A stretch of 64,000 nucleotides of DNA from an uncultured Prevotellaceae bacterium (GTDB lineage Bacteria > Bacteroidota > Bacteroidia > Bacteroidales > Bacteroidaceae): contig CALEPV010000066.1 in the NCBI GenBank assembly GCA_937910905.1, forward strand, positions 26,235-90,234, read 5' to 3'. Shown in pieces: positions 17,255 to 26,145 of this stretch (position 1 is the stretch's first letter; every line of letters begins with the position of its first letter). Made by a program: the position numbers and the translations under genes. The notes under the pieces were generated by a model. It saw only the letters and a program-made list of their open reading frames with translations. It was not told the origin of the DNA and did no database searches.

Positions 17255-19387
17255 TCATAGGCTCAGCTGCAGTCGCACCTGCTGTCCACGGGTCACGGTG
17301 GCACCTGCGGGTATGCTCTGGGAGCGTACACGACCGTTGCCCGTGACGGCTACGGTGAGGCCGCAGCGCTCGAGCAGTGCCACTGCATCGCGTGCTCCCA
17401 TGCCTACTACGTCGGGCACTCGGTCGGATGGGATGGTGTCTATGCGCTGTAGAGTGGCATCGTCGTTGCTCACTGCCAGCTGCGACATTACGGTCGTGGT
17501 GGTGGTCACTTCGCCGTTCAGCACCAGTGGTGTTGCCACTGCAGCAGAATCTGAGGCCTCGTTGATGTTGCGGAACACGCCTGTGTTCATCACATAGTCG
17601 GCCACTTCCTTGAACACCGGACCGGACACCTGTCCGCCCGATGCCGGGCCTCCATGCTGCACGAAGCACACTATGCAGCTATACTTAGGCGCCTCGGAGG
17701 GGTAGAACCCACAGAAGCTGAGCAGGTAGCGCATCGGCAGATACTTATAGCCTCGTGCACCGTCGGCAATCTTCGCCGTGCCGGTCTTGCCGCTCACGTG
17801 GAAACCATCGCCGTGGGCTGCCTTGCCCAGCCCGCCCTCTTCGTTCACTACCTTATATAATATATTACGCACGTTGGTCAGTGTCTGCGGCGAGCATATC
17901 TGCTCCTTCAGCACCTGTGGCGGGAACTCCTGAACGACCTGTCCGTTCTTGGTCACCGCGCTCACAAAGCGTGGACGCATCATCCGGCCGTTGTTTGCAA
18001 TGGCATTGTAGAACGATACGGTCGAGATGGGAGGCAGCATGGTTTCGTACCCGATGCTTGACCAAGGCAGGCTCACGGCATTGCGCTTGTGCGGGTCGGG
18101 ATCTGGACGGCGCACACGTGGCGCACGGGCTTCGCGGAACGGAAGACCCAACGGGATACCCATGCCTTCACGGAATAGCCCGTCGACGAATCGTTCCGGG
18201 TGTGCTCCGTAGGCACGGTCTATCAGCACGCTGACACCGATGTTCGACGACTTCTTCATTATCTCAGTTAGGTCGAGGAACGTATGGTAGCCGCCGGAGC
18301 TAGCGTTGTGGTCCGTCATGCGCATCTTGTGCATGATAAGCACGCCGTTGCCCACGTCCACACCATCGGTCATCTTGATGAGGCCGTCCTCCAGGCCCAC
18401 CATGATGGAAGCCGTCTTGAATGTGGAGCCCGGCTCCCATGCGTCGGAGATGACGTTATTACGTATCTCCTCCAGCGAGCCGTCGGCTTTGCGTGTGATG
18501 CTGGCCATAGCCTTGACATCGCCTGTTGCAGCTTCCATGAGCACTATCATGCCAAGCTCTGTGTTGGGGCGGTTCTGCATCTGCCGGCGTATGGCTTTCT
18601 CGGCTGCATCCTGCATCCGGACATCAATGGTTGTCACGATGTCCATGCCATCGACGGGTGCCAGGTCTATCTGATAGGTCCACTCGGCGCGCTTGCGCAC
18701 CAGATGCTGGCGGCCGTCGGTGCCTCGGAGTATGGAGTCGAATGCCAGTTCGAGGCCGTCAAGAGCCTGGCCATCGCCGTTGAGCAGGCCCAGGGTCTTG
18801 TTGGCCATGTTCTCGAATGGGCGCAGGCGGCGCATTACATGCGAGGAGTAGAAGCCTGATTTCGACACAGGCAGACGCAGGTAAGGCAGCTCGCAGCAGC
18901 GCTTGTAGTCTATATAGCTCACATTGCGGCGGAACTCGCAGTTGCGTCCGCGCTTTGTGGGGTCGTTCTTGTCGGGCATGAAGCCATGCTCCAGCTTTGC
19001 GCGGAAGCTCTCTATGCTCTCATCGGGGAATATCTCGTGCAGGCCTATGCACAGCGAGTCGAGGTCGGCAATGAAGGTTGAGTCGCGCTTGAGCTGTGAT
19101 TTCTGCTCCTGTTTAGGGTGCTCTGGATCAACAACCTTGAAGTCGATGTGCAGGGTATATATAGGTATGGAGCCCACCAGCATCTGTCCGTCGGCCGAGT
19201 AGATGTTGCCTCGCACTGCGGGTATGGGCTTCTGCTGCTTCTCCAGACGCTCTTTCACACGAGCCCAGTAGTCACTCTCTGTCAGCATGTCGTGGGCGGC
19301 CTGATACAGAATGACAATACCTATGATGGTGATCGCGAGTACGACAACCATATAGCGTGGTATGGCGTTTTTGCTGTCGAATTTCAT
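17255..19387 (-). CDS. ftsI: Septal penicillin-binding protein FtsI (PBP3) with C-terminal PASTA domain
   Basis: FtsI (710 residues) is the transpeptidase that cross-links septal peptidoglycan. One transmembrane helix (about residues 12-28) is followed by the PBP dimerisation domain (VRGNIYSADGQ) and the transpeptidase domain. Catalytic motifs are EPGSTFKTAS (SxxK serine and lysine), KSSNIG (SxN) and SGKTGTAK (KTG). After a linker rich in Thr, a single PASTA domain ends the protein (VPDVVGMGARDAVALLERCG). It lies between the ftsL-like gene and murE in the usual order. A local AT-rich patch at 17849-17864 falls inside this gene. Confidence 0.95.
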   Translation of the reverse strand: MKFDSKNAIPRYMVVVLAITIIGIVILYQAAHDMLTESDYWARVKERLEKQQKPIPAVRGNIYSADGQMLVGSIPIYTLHIDFKVVDPEHPKQEQKSQLKRDSTFIADLDSLCIGLHEIFPDESIESFRAKLEHGFMPDKNDPTKRGRNCEFRRNVSYIDYKRCCELPYLRLPVSKSGFYSSHVMRRLRPFENMANKTLGLLNGDGQALDGLELAFDSILRGTDGRQHLVRKRAEWTYQIDLAPVDGMDIVTTIDVRMQDAAEKAIRRQMQNRPNTELGMIVLMEAATGDVKAMASITRKADGSLEEIRNNVISDAWEPGSTFKTASIMVGLEDGLIKMTDGVDVGNGVLIMHKMRMTDHNASSGGYHTFLDLTEIMKKSSNIGVSVLIDRAYGAHPERFVDGLFREGMGIPLGLPFREARAPRVRRPDPDPHKRNAVSLPWSSIGYETMLPPISTVSFYNAIANNGRMMRPRFVSAVTKNGQVVQEFPPQVLKEQICSPQTLTNVRNILYKVVNEEGGLGKAAHGDGFHVSGKTGTAKIADGARGYKYLPMRYLLSFCGFYPSEAPKYSCIVCFVQHGGPASGGQVSGPVFKEVADYVMNTGVFRNINEASDSAAVATPLVLNGEVTTTTTVMSQLAVSNDDATLQRIDTIPSDRVPDVVGMGARDAVALLERCGLTVAVTGNGRVRSQSIPAGATVTRGQQVRLQLSL

Positions 19388-19413
19388 TGTGGTGGTGTCG
19401 GGCTAGTGGGTTG

Positions 19414-19989
19414 TTATTGGTCGGATATGCGTATTACGAAAGGTGGCTTGCGTGGTACTATGAGGGTGCTGTCGCCCATCTGCCGCAGTCGTTTCTCCAG
19501 CTCGCTCTGTCGGCTCATGCCCGTGAGCTTAGTGAACTGTACCAGCGACAGCGTGCGCTGGTGCTCCAGCTCCTTCTGCAGGTGAACGACCTCCAGCTCT
19601 GTCTGCTCGGCGTGGTAGCGGTTGGTGATATAGCACACGGCCATGAATGCCAGCAGGAGCACGTATGGCAGCTGCTTGAGTATGAACTCCTTGCTCAGGA
19701 ATTCGCCTGTGATGAAGCCGTTGAGTGTGTCTAGCGGCAGCTCCTCGCGTATCATACGGCCTATACTGCGCTTACCATCGGGCACATCGGTCTCGGGTGC
19801 CTCCTGTTCGGGGGCATCGGCATCGGTGTCATCTTCTGTGGCTGGTGGGTCTACGGTATAGTCCTCTTCGATGACGTAACTGCTCTCCTCGTCAACATCG
19901 CTGCCGGTGTCGCTGGTCTCGGCCAGTGGCACATCGTCGTGTTCGTCAAGTGGCATACCGCTCTCCAAGGCATTGTCCTTGATTAGCAT
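19414..19989 (-). CDS. ftsL: FtsL-like division protein
   Basis: A 191-residue protein with an unusually long, acidic, low-complexity N-terminus (residues 1-75, rich in Asp, Glu, Thr and Pro). It then has a membrane-proximal segment, one transmembrane helix (about 108-125, PYVLLLAFMAVCYI) and a short periplasmic coiled coil (EQTELEVVHLQKELEHQR). That topology and the position between rsmH and ftsI match the FtsL slot of Bacteroidetes dcw clusters, where the family diverges strongly. FtsL would bridge FtsQ and the FtsW-FtsI synthase. The symbol is assigned by position and topology. Confidence 0.8.
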   Translation of the reverse strand: MLIKDNALESGMPLDEHDDVPLAETSDTGSDVDEESSYVIEEDYTVDPPATEDDTDADAPEQEAPETDVPDGKRSIGRMIREELPLDTLNGFITGEFLSKEFILKQLPYVLLLAFMAVCYITNRYHAEQTELEVVHLQKELEHQRTLSLVQFTKLTGMSRQSELEKRLRQMGDSTLIVPRKPPFVIRISDQ

Positions 19990-20067
19990 GTCTCCTTTTT
20001 CTACTCCTTATTATATATTATAGTCTCGGCCGGTGTCTGCTTCACCGCCGGTATGTGTGCTGTTGCG

Positions 20068-20997
20068 CTATGCTTTCTCCGCTACCCGCAGGCGTGCGCT
20101 GCGGCTGCGAGGGTTGTCCTGCTGCTCCTGCTCTGATGGCTGCACCGGCTTGCCCACTGCCCGCAGGGGTGTTGTGGCGTGACCGTAGATGTCCTGCGTG
20201 GGCTGGTCATCGGCTGCTGCGGCACGTATGTGGTGCTTCACTATCCGGTCTTCGAGCGAGTGGTAGCTCATCACCACCAGCCGTCCGCCGGGCCTAAGCA
20301 GCTCTGTGGCCTGTGTCAGCATCTGCTGCAGGGCCTCCATCTCGGCGTTCACCTCGATGCGCAATGCCTGAAACACTTTGGCCAGATCCTTGCGCTCGCG
20401 ATCGGGACCCAGTATCGGGCTTGCCAGCTGTGCTAGCTCGCCGGTGGTGGCCAGTTCGCTGCTCTGCCGCTGCCGTACTATCGCCTTGGCCAGCCTGTGG
20501 GCTTGCTTCAGCTCTCCGTACAGGCGGAAGATGTCGGTCAGCTGCTGCTCAGAGTAGGTGTTCACCACGTGGGCTGCTGTGCGTCGTGCCTGCTGGTTCA
20601 TGCGCATGTCCAGCGGGGCATCGAAGCGGAAACTGAAGCCGCGCTCGCTCTGGTCGAAATGGTGGCTCGACACGCCCAGGTCGGCCAGCAGGCCATCGAT
20701 GGCTTTAATCTCGTAGTAGCGCATCCAGTTCTTGAGGTAACGGAAGTTGGAACGTACGAGTGTCCACTGGCTCGCTTGCGTCGTGTCGTCGTGTGCTGAC
20801 TGCTCGGCATGGGCTATGGCATCGGCATCTTGGTCGAAGCTGAACAGCCTGCCTGCGGCATTCAGATGCTGTAGAATCGCTCTGCTGTGGCCGCCACCGC
20901 CAAGGGTTACGTCCACGTATACGCCATCGGGCTTGATGGCTAAGGCTTCGATAGCCTCATTGAGCATTACAGGCACATGATACTGCTCGTATTCCAT
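20068..20997 (-). CDS. rsmH: 16S rRNA m4C1402 methyltransferase RsmH (MraW)
   Basis: RsmH (309 residues) N4-methylates C1402 of 16S rRNA. The SAM-binding motif DVTLGGGGHSRAILQHL, the LLADLGVSSHHFD motif and the VVMSYHSLEDRIVKHH motif are all present, and the C-terminal tail is basic. The start MEYEQYHVPVMLNEAIEAL at 20997 is the standard family start. The 20 in-frame codons upstream overlap the candidate promoter box and are not used here. It is the first gene of this dcw cluster; no mraZ lies upstream, where sufS is found instead. Confidence 0.95.
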   Translation of the reverse strand: MEYEQYHVPVMLNEAIEALAIKPDGVYVDVTLGGGGHSRAILQHLNAAGRLFSFDQDADAIAHAEQSAHDDTTQASQWTLVRSNFRYLKNWMRYYEIKAIDGLLADLGVSSHHFDQSERGFSFRFDAPLDMRMNQQARRTAAHVVNTYSEQQLTDIFRLYGELKQAHRLAKAIVRQRQSSELATTGELAQLASPILGPDRERKDLAKVFQALRIEVNAEMEALQQMLTQATELLRPGGRLVVMSYHSLEDRIVKHHIRAAAADDQPTQDIYGHATTPLRAVGKPVQPSEQEQQDNPRSRSARLRVAEKA

Positions 20998-21002
20998 TGC
21001 CG

Positions 21003-21010
21003 CAAAGTTA
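21003..21010 (-). promoter_or_regulatory. -7 promoter box for rsmH and the dcw cluster
   Basis: On the minus strand this reads TAACTTTG, a good match to TAnnTTTG. It ends 6 bp before the rsmH ATG, so a normal start site would give a nearly leaderless mRNA. A looser alternative, TAAACTTTG, lies further upstream near 21054-21062. Confidence 0.5.
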
Positions 21011-21135
21011 CGACAAATCCAACTAACCAGCACAATGAATCGGCAACTATTTTGCAAAGTTTATATAGCTGCCTGCTGTACAACACTTTATGAGGCTAAA
21101 GTGTTGGTTTAACTTCAATGTGAAAAAATGGAGCC

Positions 21136-22347
21136 TTAGGCGAACATGCGGGCCACTCGGCGTATGCCTGCAACCAGCGTGTCGACCTCCTGACGGGTGT
21201 TGTACAGCGCGAATGATGCACGCACTGTGCCTTCCACTCCCATGCGGTGCATCAGTGGCTCAGCACAATGGTGGCCTGTACGCACGGCTATGCCCAGGCG
21301 GTCGAGCAGTGTTCCGAGGTCGAGATGATGTATGTTGCCTACAAGGAAGCTGACCACGGCATCATCGGACGGGCCTATGAATCTCATGCCGTCGATGCTG
21401 GCCATCTGCTGCCGCGCATAGACGGTGAGGCCGTGCTCGTGGGCCTCGATGTCGCTCCAGCCCAGGGCCGACACGTAGTCGAGCGCACGTGCCAGGCCTG
21501 TGGTGGCCACGTAGTCGGGGGTGCCGGCCTCGAACTTGTAGGGCAGTTGGTTGAAGGTGGTGCGCTCGAAGCTCACGCGGTCTATCATCTCGCCGCCGCC
21601 CATGTAAGGTGGCATACGGTCCAGCCACTGCTCCTTGCCGTAGAGCACGCCGATGCCCGTAGGGCCGTACACCTTGTGTCCGCTGAATGCCAGGAAGTCG
21701 CAGTCGAGCTGCTGCACGTCTATAGCCATGTGCGGAACGCTCTGGGCAGCATCGACCAGCACTGGCACATCGTGGGCGTGGGCCATTGCTATGACCTCGC
21801 GTATGGGGTTGACAGTACCCATCACATTGGACACATGACAAAGGCTTACGAGGCGCGTCCTGGGTGTGAACAGGCGCTCCAGCGTTGCCAGGTCCAGCCT
21901 GCCCTCGTCGGTGATGGGGCATACCTTGATGCTTATGTCCCTGCGCGACTGCAGCAGCTGCCATGGCACGATGTTGGAATGGTGCTCCATCTCGCTGACT
22001 ATCACCTCGTCGCCGGCCTGCATTAGCGCCTGACCGAAGCATGATGCCACTAGGTTGATGCTCTCTGTGGTGCCGCGGGTGAAGACAATCTCGGTCGTGG
22101 AGCTGGCGTTGATGAACTGCCTGACGGTCTCGCGTGCCTGCTCGTGCAGCTCGGTGGCCTGCTGCGACAGGAAGTGCACGCCGCGGTGCACATTGGCGTT
22201 GACGTTGAGGTACTCGTCGGTCATGGCATCGACCACGCAGCGCGGTTTCTGTGTTGTGGCCCCGTTGTCGAGGTATATCAGCGGGTGTCCGTACACCTCG
22301 CGCCCCAGTATCGGGAAGTCCTGGCGTATGCGTTCTATATCGTACAT
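21136..22347 (-). CDS. sufS: Cysteine desulfurase SufS
   Basis: A 403-residue group II (SufS/CsdA) cysteine desulfurase that takes sulfur from cysteine for Fe-S cluster assembly. The PLP lysine lies in FSGHKVYGPTGIGVLYG, the active-site cysteine in VRTGHHCAEPLMHR, and the N-terminal substrate region is YLDNGATTQKP. The start MYDIERIRQDFPIL matches the usual family start. The 19 in-frame codons upstream reach the edge of the repeat array and look like untranslated sequence. No sufB, sufC or sufD gene is adjacent, unlike many Bacteroidetes. Confidence 0.93.
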   Translation of the reverse strand: MYDIERIRQDFPILGREVYGHPLIYLDNGATTQKPRCVVDAMTDEYLNVNANVHRGVHFLSQQATELHEQARETVRQFINASSTTEIVFTRGTTESINLVASCFGQALMQAGDEVIVSEMEHHSNIVPWQLLQSRRDISIKVCPITDEGRLDLATLERLFTPRTRLVSLCHVSNVMGTVNPIREVIAMAHAHDVPVLVDAAQSVPHMAIDVQQLDCDFLAFSGHKVYGPTGIGVLYGKEQWLDRMPPYMGGGEMIDRVSFERTTFNQLPYKFEAGTPDYVATTGLARALDYVSALGWSDIEAHEHGLTVYARQQMASIDGMRFIGPSDDAVVSFLVGNIHHLDLGTLLDRLGIAVRTGHHCAEPLMHRMGVEGTVRASFALYNTRQEVDTLVAGIRRVARMFA

Positions 22348-22400
22348 TTTGTAGCTGTGATGTGGGGTCTTGTGTTGTAGCCTGTTGTGGGGTGGAAGTT

Positions 22401-22478
22401 GCACCGCGGTGCAGCTCTATTTGGACCGCGGTGCAGCTGTCGTTGCACCGTGCTGCAGCGTGTGTTGCACCGCGGTGC
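22401..22478. repeat. 22-bp palindromic repeat array, locus 2 (rsmF-like 3' end)
   Basis: Four units with cores at 22401, 22423, 22445 and 22467: GCACCGCGGTGC, GGACCGCGGTGC, GCACCGTGCTGC and GCACCGCGGTGC. The period is exactly 22 bp. Units 1 and 2 are reverse complements at 11 of 12 positions, and units 3 and 4 at 10 of 12. The array overlaps the last 20 or so codons of the upstream methyltransferase gene. Confidence 0.9.
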
Positions 22479-23865
22479 AACTTTCGGGCAGTGCGAACAG
22501 CGTGTGTGCCTCTATGTGCTGGCTGCGTATGCGCCACTCCTTCGGGTATAGGTTGTTGGCGCGGTTGCCCAGGTTCTTGGCTGGTCCCAGCTGCCGGCCC
22601 TGGTAGCACAGCTGCACGGTGCCGCGGGGCGTGTCGGCGGGCAGGGCGATGCTCTCGCGTTGCAGATACCGCAGTGCGTCGGTCAGGCTGACCTCCACTA
22701 GCGGGGTGCCGGTTGACACCTGCAGCGTATCTGTAGGCAGTGTCCTGACGCGTGCGGCTACGGCGGCAAGCAGGGGCGGCAGCGCAGGGCGGGCTGCTTG
22801 CTGCGCATAGGGTGTGCGCTGCGGCTTGCTGTGGTGGCTGTCGGTACGCTCGCGTCCCTTGGCGCGATTGCTACTCTTGGAGCTCTTGGCCTTGGTCAGC
22901 GACTCTATGGCTACCGTGATGTCTGACTGGCCATGCTTGCGCAGCACGGCCAGGAAGAAGCCTTCGCCCTGCACGTAGCCTGGCAGCAGGTGGCAGCAGT
23001 CGAGGCTCAGCATATCTGTTTCTGCGGTCGCGGCAGCTGCGCTGGGGGTAGCATCGCCTATGATGCCCCACTGTGCAGGCACGCTGAGCCTCACGATGTC
23101 GGCTCCCAGCTGGCTGGCAATCCAGTGCACATTGGCCTCGTCCTCCAGCGGGTTGAGGGTGCAGGTGCTGTAGATGAGCGTTCCGCCGTCGGCCAGTGCT
23201 GGCCAGATGTCGGCTATGATGCTGCGTTGCAGCTCGGCCAGCCGCTCCACGGCCTCTATGCTCCAGCCTTCCACGGCATCGGGCTCCTTGCGGAACATCC
23301 CCTCGCCAGAGCATGGAACGTCGGCCACTATCAGGTCGAATACGCCCTGCATTCGTCCCAGCTCCTCGGCTTGGGCATTGGTGCAGATGGTGTTCTGCGC
23401 CCTCCATTTGGCTATGTTCTCTGCCAGGATGTCGGCGCGTTTGGGCAGCGCTTCGTTGGCCACGAGGGTGCAACTGTCGGGCAGTACGGCGCGCATCAGC
23501 GTGGTCTTGCCGCCCGGAGCGGCGCAGAGGTCCAGTGCGCTGCGGTATGTGCCCTCACTGTCGGCGTGCAGCTGCCGCAAGGCGTAGGCCAGGAACATCG
23601 AACTGGCTTCCTGCACGTAGTAGGCTCCGGCGTGCAGCAGTGGGTCGGCAGTGAAGGTGGGCCGGCTCTGCAGGTACACCCCTTCCGGGCACCACGGCAC
23701 TCTCCCTACCGCCCCATCCGGCTCAGCGTCGGCTGGCAGCATTGCGGGGTTCATGCGGATGCTCACTGGCGACGGCTCCTGCAAGCCTGCTGCGAAGCGC
23801 TGCACCACTTCGGGGCGCACGCGCTCGCTCAGCCACTCGATGTAGTTCCTGGGCAGCTGCACCAT
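22417..23865 (-). CDS. RsmF/NOL1-NOP2-sun family rRNA cytosine-C5 methyltransferase
   Basis: A 482-residue SAM-dependent RNA m5C methyltransferase. The SAM motif is LDLCAAPGGKTTLMRAVL. The two cysteine motifs are ADVPCSGEGMFRK and YSTCTLNPLEDE, the catalytic pair of this family. A C-terminal RsmF-type domain follows, ending with KNLGNRANNLYPKEWRI, which is where such proteins usually stop. About 30 more residues follow, of which roughly the last 20 are translated from the 22-bp repeat array (ESCTAVQHTLQHGATTAAP). The exact rRNA target base is not certain. It lies 5 bp after the GH53 gene on the same strand. Confidence 0.9.
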   Translation of the reverse strand: MVQLPRNYIEWLSERVRPEVVQRFAAGLQEPSPVSIRMNPAMLPADAEPDGAVGRVPWCPEGVYLQSRPTFTADPLLHAGAYYVQEASSMFLAYALRQLHADSEGTYRSALDLCAAPGGKTTLMRAVLPDSCTLVANEALPKRADILAENIAKWRAQNTICTNAQAEELGRMQGVFDLIVADVPCSGEGMFRKEPDAVEGWSIEAVERLAELQRSIIADIWPALADGGTLIYSTCTLNPLEDEANVHWIASQLGADIVRLSVPAQWGIIGDATPSAAAATAETDMLSLDCCHLLPGYVQGEGFFLAVLRKHGQSDITVAIESLTKAKSSKSSNRAKGRERTDSHHSKPQRTPYAQQAARPALPPLLAAVAARVRTLPTDTLQVSTGTPLVEVSLTDALRYLQRESIALPADTPRGTVQLCYQGRQLGPAKNLGNRANNLYPKEWRIRSQHIEAHTLFALPESCTAVQHTLQHGATTAAPRSK

Positions 23866-23870
23866 AGCAG

Positions 23871-25043
23871 TCAGTGCGCTACAGCCTTCTGGCCGTCAAC
23901 CACCATTATACCGCGATGTGTGGCGGTGTCCACTGGACGGCCGCTCAGGTCGTAGCAAGTGGCTTGGGCTGATGTCCTGTCACTGTCGGCAGCGGGTGCT
24001 TCTACTGCATCTTCAGTGCTCCAGAAGGCATCGAGAGCCTTGCCGGGACGACCAGTCGATGCGAATGCACCCTTGTTATAAGCCTGCCAGTTGAGCTTTA
24101 CATAGTAGGCTGGGCGCCACCACCCGTAGAGCTGTGGCTCCCAGTAGAATATGCCTGCACAGCCCTGCACGGCGCGCAGCTTCGTGAAGAGGTCGGTCAT
24201 CACCTGCGATGCCAGCTGCTCGTTGGATGCCGCATAGCCGGTCTCGACAATCAGCACCGGCACCTTGTGGGTGCTGTACATATTGCGCACAGCTGTGGCC
24301 AGGGCCGTATTCTCGCTGGCCCAGTTGCTTTCGGGATAGTGCGACAGGCCTATTGCATCCAGCTTTCCGCCGGCGTTCTTGAAGTCGGTGTAGAACCATG
24401 TAGGGTCGTTGGCACCCTTGTCGTGGTGTACTATCACCTGTGCATCGGGCAGCACGGACTTCACTGCGTCGTAGCCTGCATTGCTCAGTGCCACGTAGTT
24501 GCCCCAGCCCTTGTCGGCTGTTCCATTCCACAGCTTGCCATCGGGCCACAGCATACCGTTGGTGGTCTCATTGCCCACCTGCACCCATCGGGGCTCAATG
24601 CCTTCAGACTTCAGTGCCTGCAGGATGTCGCGTGTGTGGTCGGCCACGGCCTGCTTCAGCTGGTCGAAGCTGTAGGCAGCCCATGCTGCGGGCTTGTCCT
24701 GACGGCTCGGGTCGGCGAAGAAGTCGCTGTAGTGCAGGTCTATCATCAGCTCCATGCCGGCAGCCTTCACGCGTTGTGCCTTGGCCAGGACGTCGGCCTT
24801 GTCGCTCCATGCGCCGTATGCGCTTTCGGGGTTGACCCACACGCGCAGGCGTATGGCGTTCATGCCGCCGTCGTGCAGCAGCTGCATCAGCTCGGTTTCA
24901 CTGCCGTTGGTGTTGTAGAACTTCTTGCCGTCGGCTTCCATCTCGCTGCACCAGCTTACGTCGGCACCGCTGTAGAATGTCTGTGCGGCCAGGGGTGCAA
25001 TAGTGGTCAGGGCCACAATCAGTGATAATAGTGTTCGCTTCAT
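23871..25043 (-). CDS. Secreted GH53 endo-beta-1,4-galactanase
   Basis: A 390-residue secreted enzyme expected to cut beta-1,4-galactan side chains of pectin (arabinogalactan type I). A signal peptide ends near LAAQ (about residue 20). The GH53 barrel starts at FYSGADVSWCSEMEADGKKF. The acid/base Glu is in WVQVGNETTNGMLWP and the nucleophile Glu in VLIVETGYAA. After the barrel, a short C-terminal tail reads CYDLSGRPVDTATHRGIMVV and resembles the tail of the GH95 protein in this window. No SusC/SusD pair or other polysaccharide-utilisation genes are adjacent. Confidence 0.9.
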   Translation of the reverse strand: MKRTLLSLIVALTTIAPLAAQTFYSGADVSWCSEMEADGKKFYNTNGSETELMQLLHDGGMNAIRLRVWVNPESAYGAWSDKADVLAKAQRVKAAGMELMIDLHYSDFFADPSRQDKPAAWAAYSFDQLKQAVADHTRDILQALKSEGIEPRWVQVGNETTNGMLWPDGKLWNGTADKGWGNYVALSNAGYDAVKSVLPDAQVIVHHDKGANDPTWFYTDFKNAGGKLDAIGLSHYPESNWASENTALATAVRNMYSTHKVPVLIVETGYAASNEQLASQVMTDLFTKLRAVQGCAGIFYWEPQLYGWWRPAYYVKLNWQAYNKGAFASTGRPGKALDAFWSTEDAVEAPAADSDRTSAQATCYDLSGRPVDTATHRGIMVVDGQKAVAH

Positions 25044-25102
25044 AATATGAGATACGTATTGCTTGTTGCTATCGGCACGGGCGTTGGCATGCAGGGGGCA
25101 GC

Positions 25103-26128
25103 CTAGTCGAACAGTGTGGATTGGCCGTCGGTGATGAATCCCGCGGGGCGTCCCAGATGCTCGTAGGCCAGTTCGGTCACCTCGCGACCGCGCGGAGTGC
25201 GCTTGATGAAGCCTTCCTGTATGAGGAACGGCTCGTATACCTCCTCCACTGTGCCGGGGTCCTCGCCTATGGCGGTGGCTATGGTGGTGATGCCCACTGG
25301 CCCTCCCTTGAACTTGTCGATGATGGCCAGGAGTATCTTGCGGTCTATCATGTCGAGGCCGTGGCGGTCTATGTTCAGTGCCTCCAGCGCGAAGCGGGCT
25401 ATCTCCAGGTCAATCCGGCCGTTGCCTTTCACCTGGGCGAAGTCGCGCACACGGCGCAGCAGGGCATTGGCTATACGCGGGGTGCCGCGTGAGCGGCTGG
25501 CTATCTCGGCAGCTGCCCGGGTGTCGATGGGTTGGTTCAGGATGCCGGCCGAGCGCAGTATGATGCCCTGCAGGGTGGCAGCATCGTAGTACTCCAAGTG
25601 CATGTTGATGCCGAAGCGGGCGCGCAGCGGAGCGGTGAGCAGGCCGGAGCGCGTGGTGGCACCGACCAGCGTGAACGGGTTCAGGTCTATCTGTATACTG
25701 CGTGCGCTGGGGCCGCGGTCTATCATTATGTCGATGCGGTAGTCCTCCATGGCTGAGTACAGATACTCCTCCACCACGGGCGACAAGCGGTGTATCTCGT
25801 CTATGAACAGCACGTCGCGCGGTTCCAGCGAGGTGAGTATACCTGCCAAGTCGCCGGGCTTATCGAGCACGGGGCCGCTGGTCAGCTTGAAGCCCACGCC
25901 CAGCTCGTTGGCTATGATATTGGACAGCGTGGTCTTGCCAAGCCCCGGAGGGCCGTGCAGCAATGTGTGGTCGAGGGGTTCGCCACGGTACTTGGCGGCC
26001 TCGACGAATATCTGCAAGTTCTGCACCACCTGCCGTTGGCCGGCGAAGTCGTCGAAGCGCAAGGGGCGCAGGGCCTGCTCAAAGTCGCGTTCAGGGTTCT
26101 GTTCGCGTATGTTGAAATCGGTGTCCAT
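25103..26128 (-). CDS. ruvB: Holliday junction helicase subunit RuvB
   Basis: RuvB (341 residues) is the AAA+ motor that drives branch migration with RuvA. Walker A is HGPPGLGKTTLS, Walker B is LFIDEIHRL, and sensor 1 lies in VGATTRSGLLT. The C-terminal winged-helix region with FIKRTPRGREVTELAYEHLG is intact. Its length is normal for the family. It lies 17 bp after the hemerythrin/LuxR gene on the minus strand, suggesting a shared transcript. ruvA and ruvC are not in the window. Confidence 0.97.
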   Translation of the reverse strand: MDTDFNIREQNPERDFEQALRPLRFDDFAGQRQVVQNLQIFVEAAKYRGEPLDHTLLHGPPGLGKTTLSNIIANELGVGFKLTSGPVLDKPGDLAGILTSLEPRDVLFIDEIHRLSPVVEEYLYSAMEDYRIDIMIDRGPSARSIQIDLNPFTLVGATTRSGLLTAPLRARFGINMHLEYYDAATLQGIILRSAGILNQPIDTRAAAEIASRSRGTPRIANALLRRVRDFAQVKGNGRIDLEIARFALEALNIDRHGLDMIDRKILLAIIDKFKGGPVGITTIATAIGEDPGTVEEVYEPFLIQEGFIKRTPRGREVTELAYEHLGRPAGFITDGQSTLFD

Positions 26129-26145
26129 AGGGCGTTGGTGTGGGG

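Noticed and set aside
22417..22500. A separate small gene within repeat array 2
   Set aside because: Frames crossing the array on the + strand are only translations of the repeats and have no other support.
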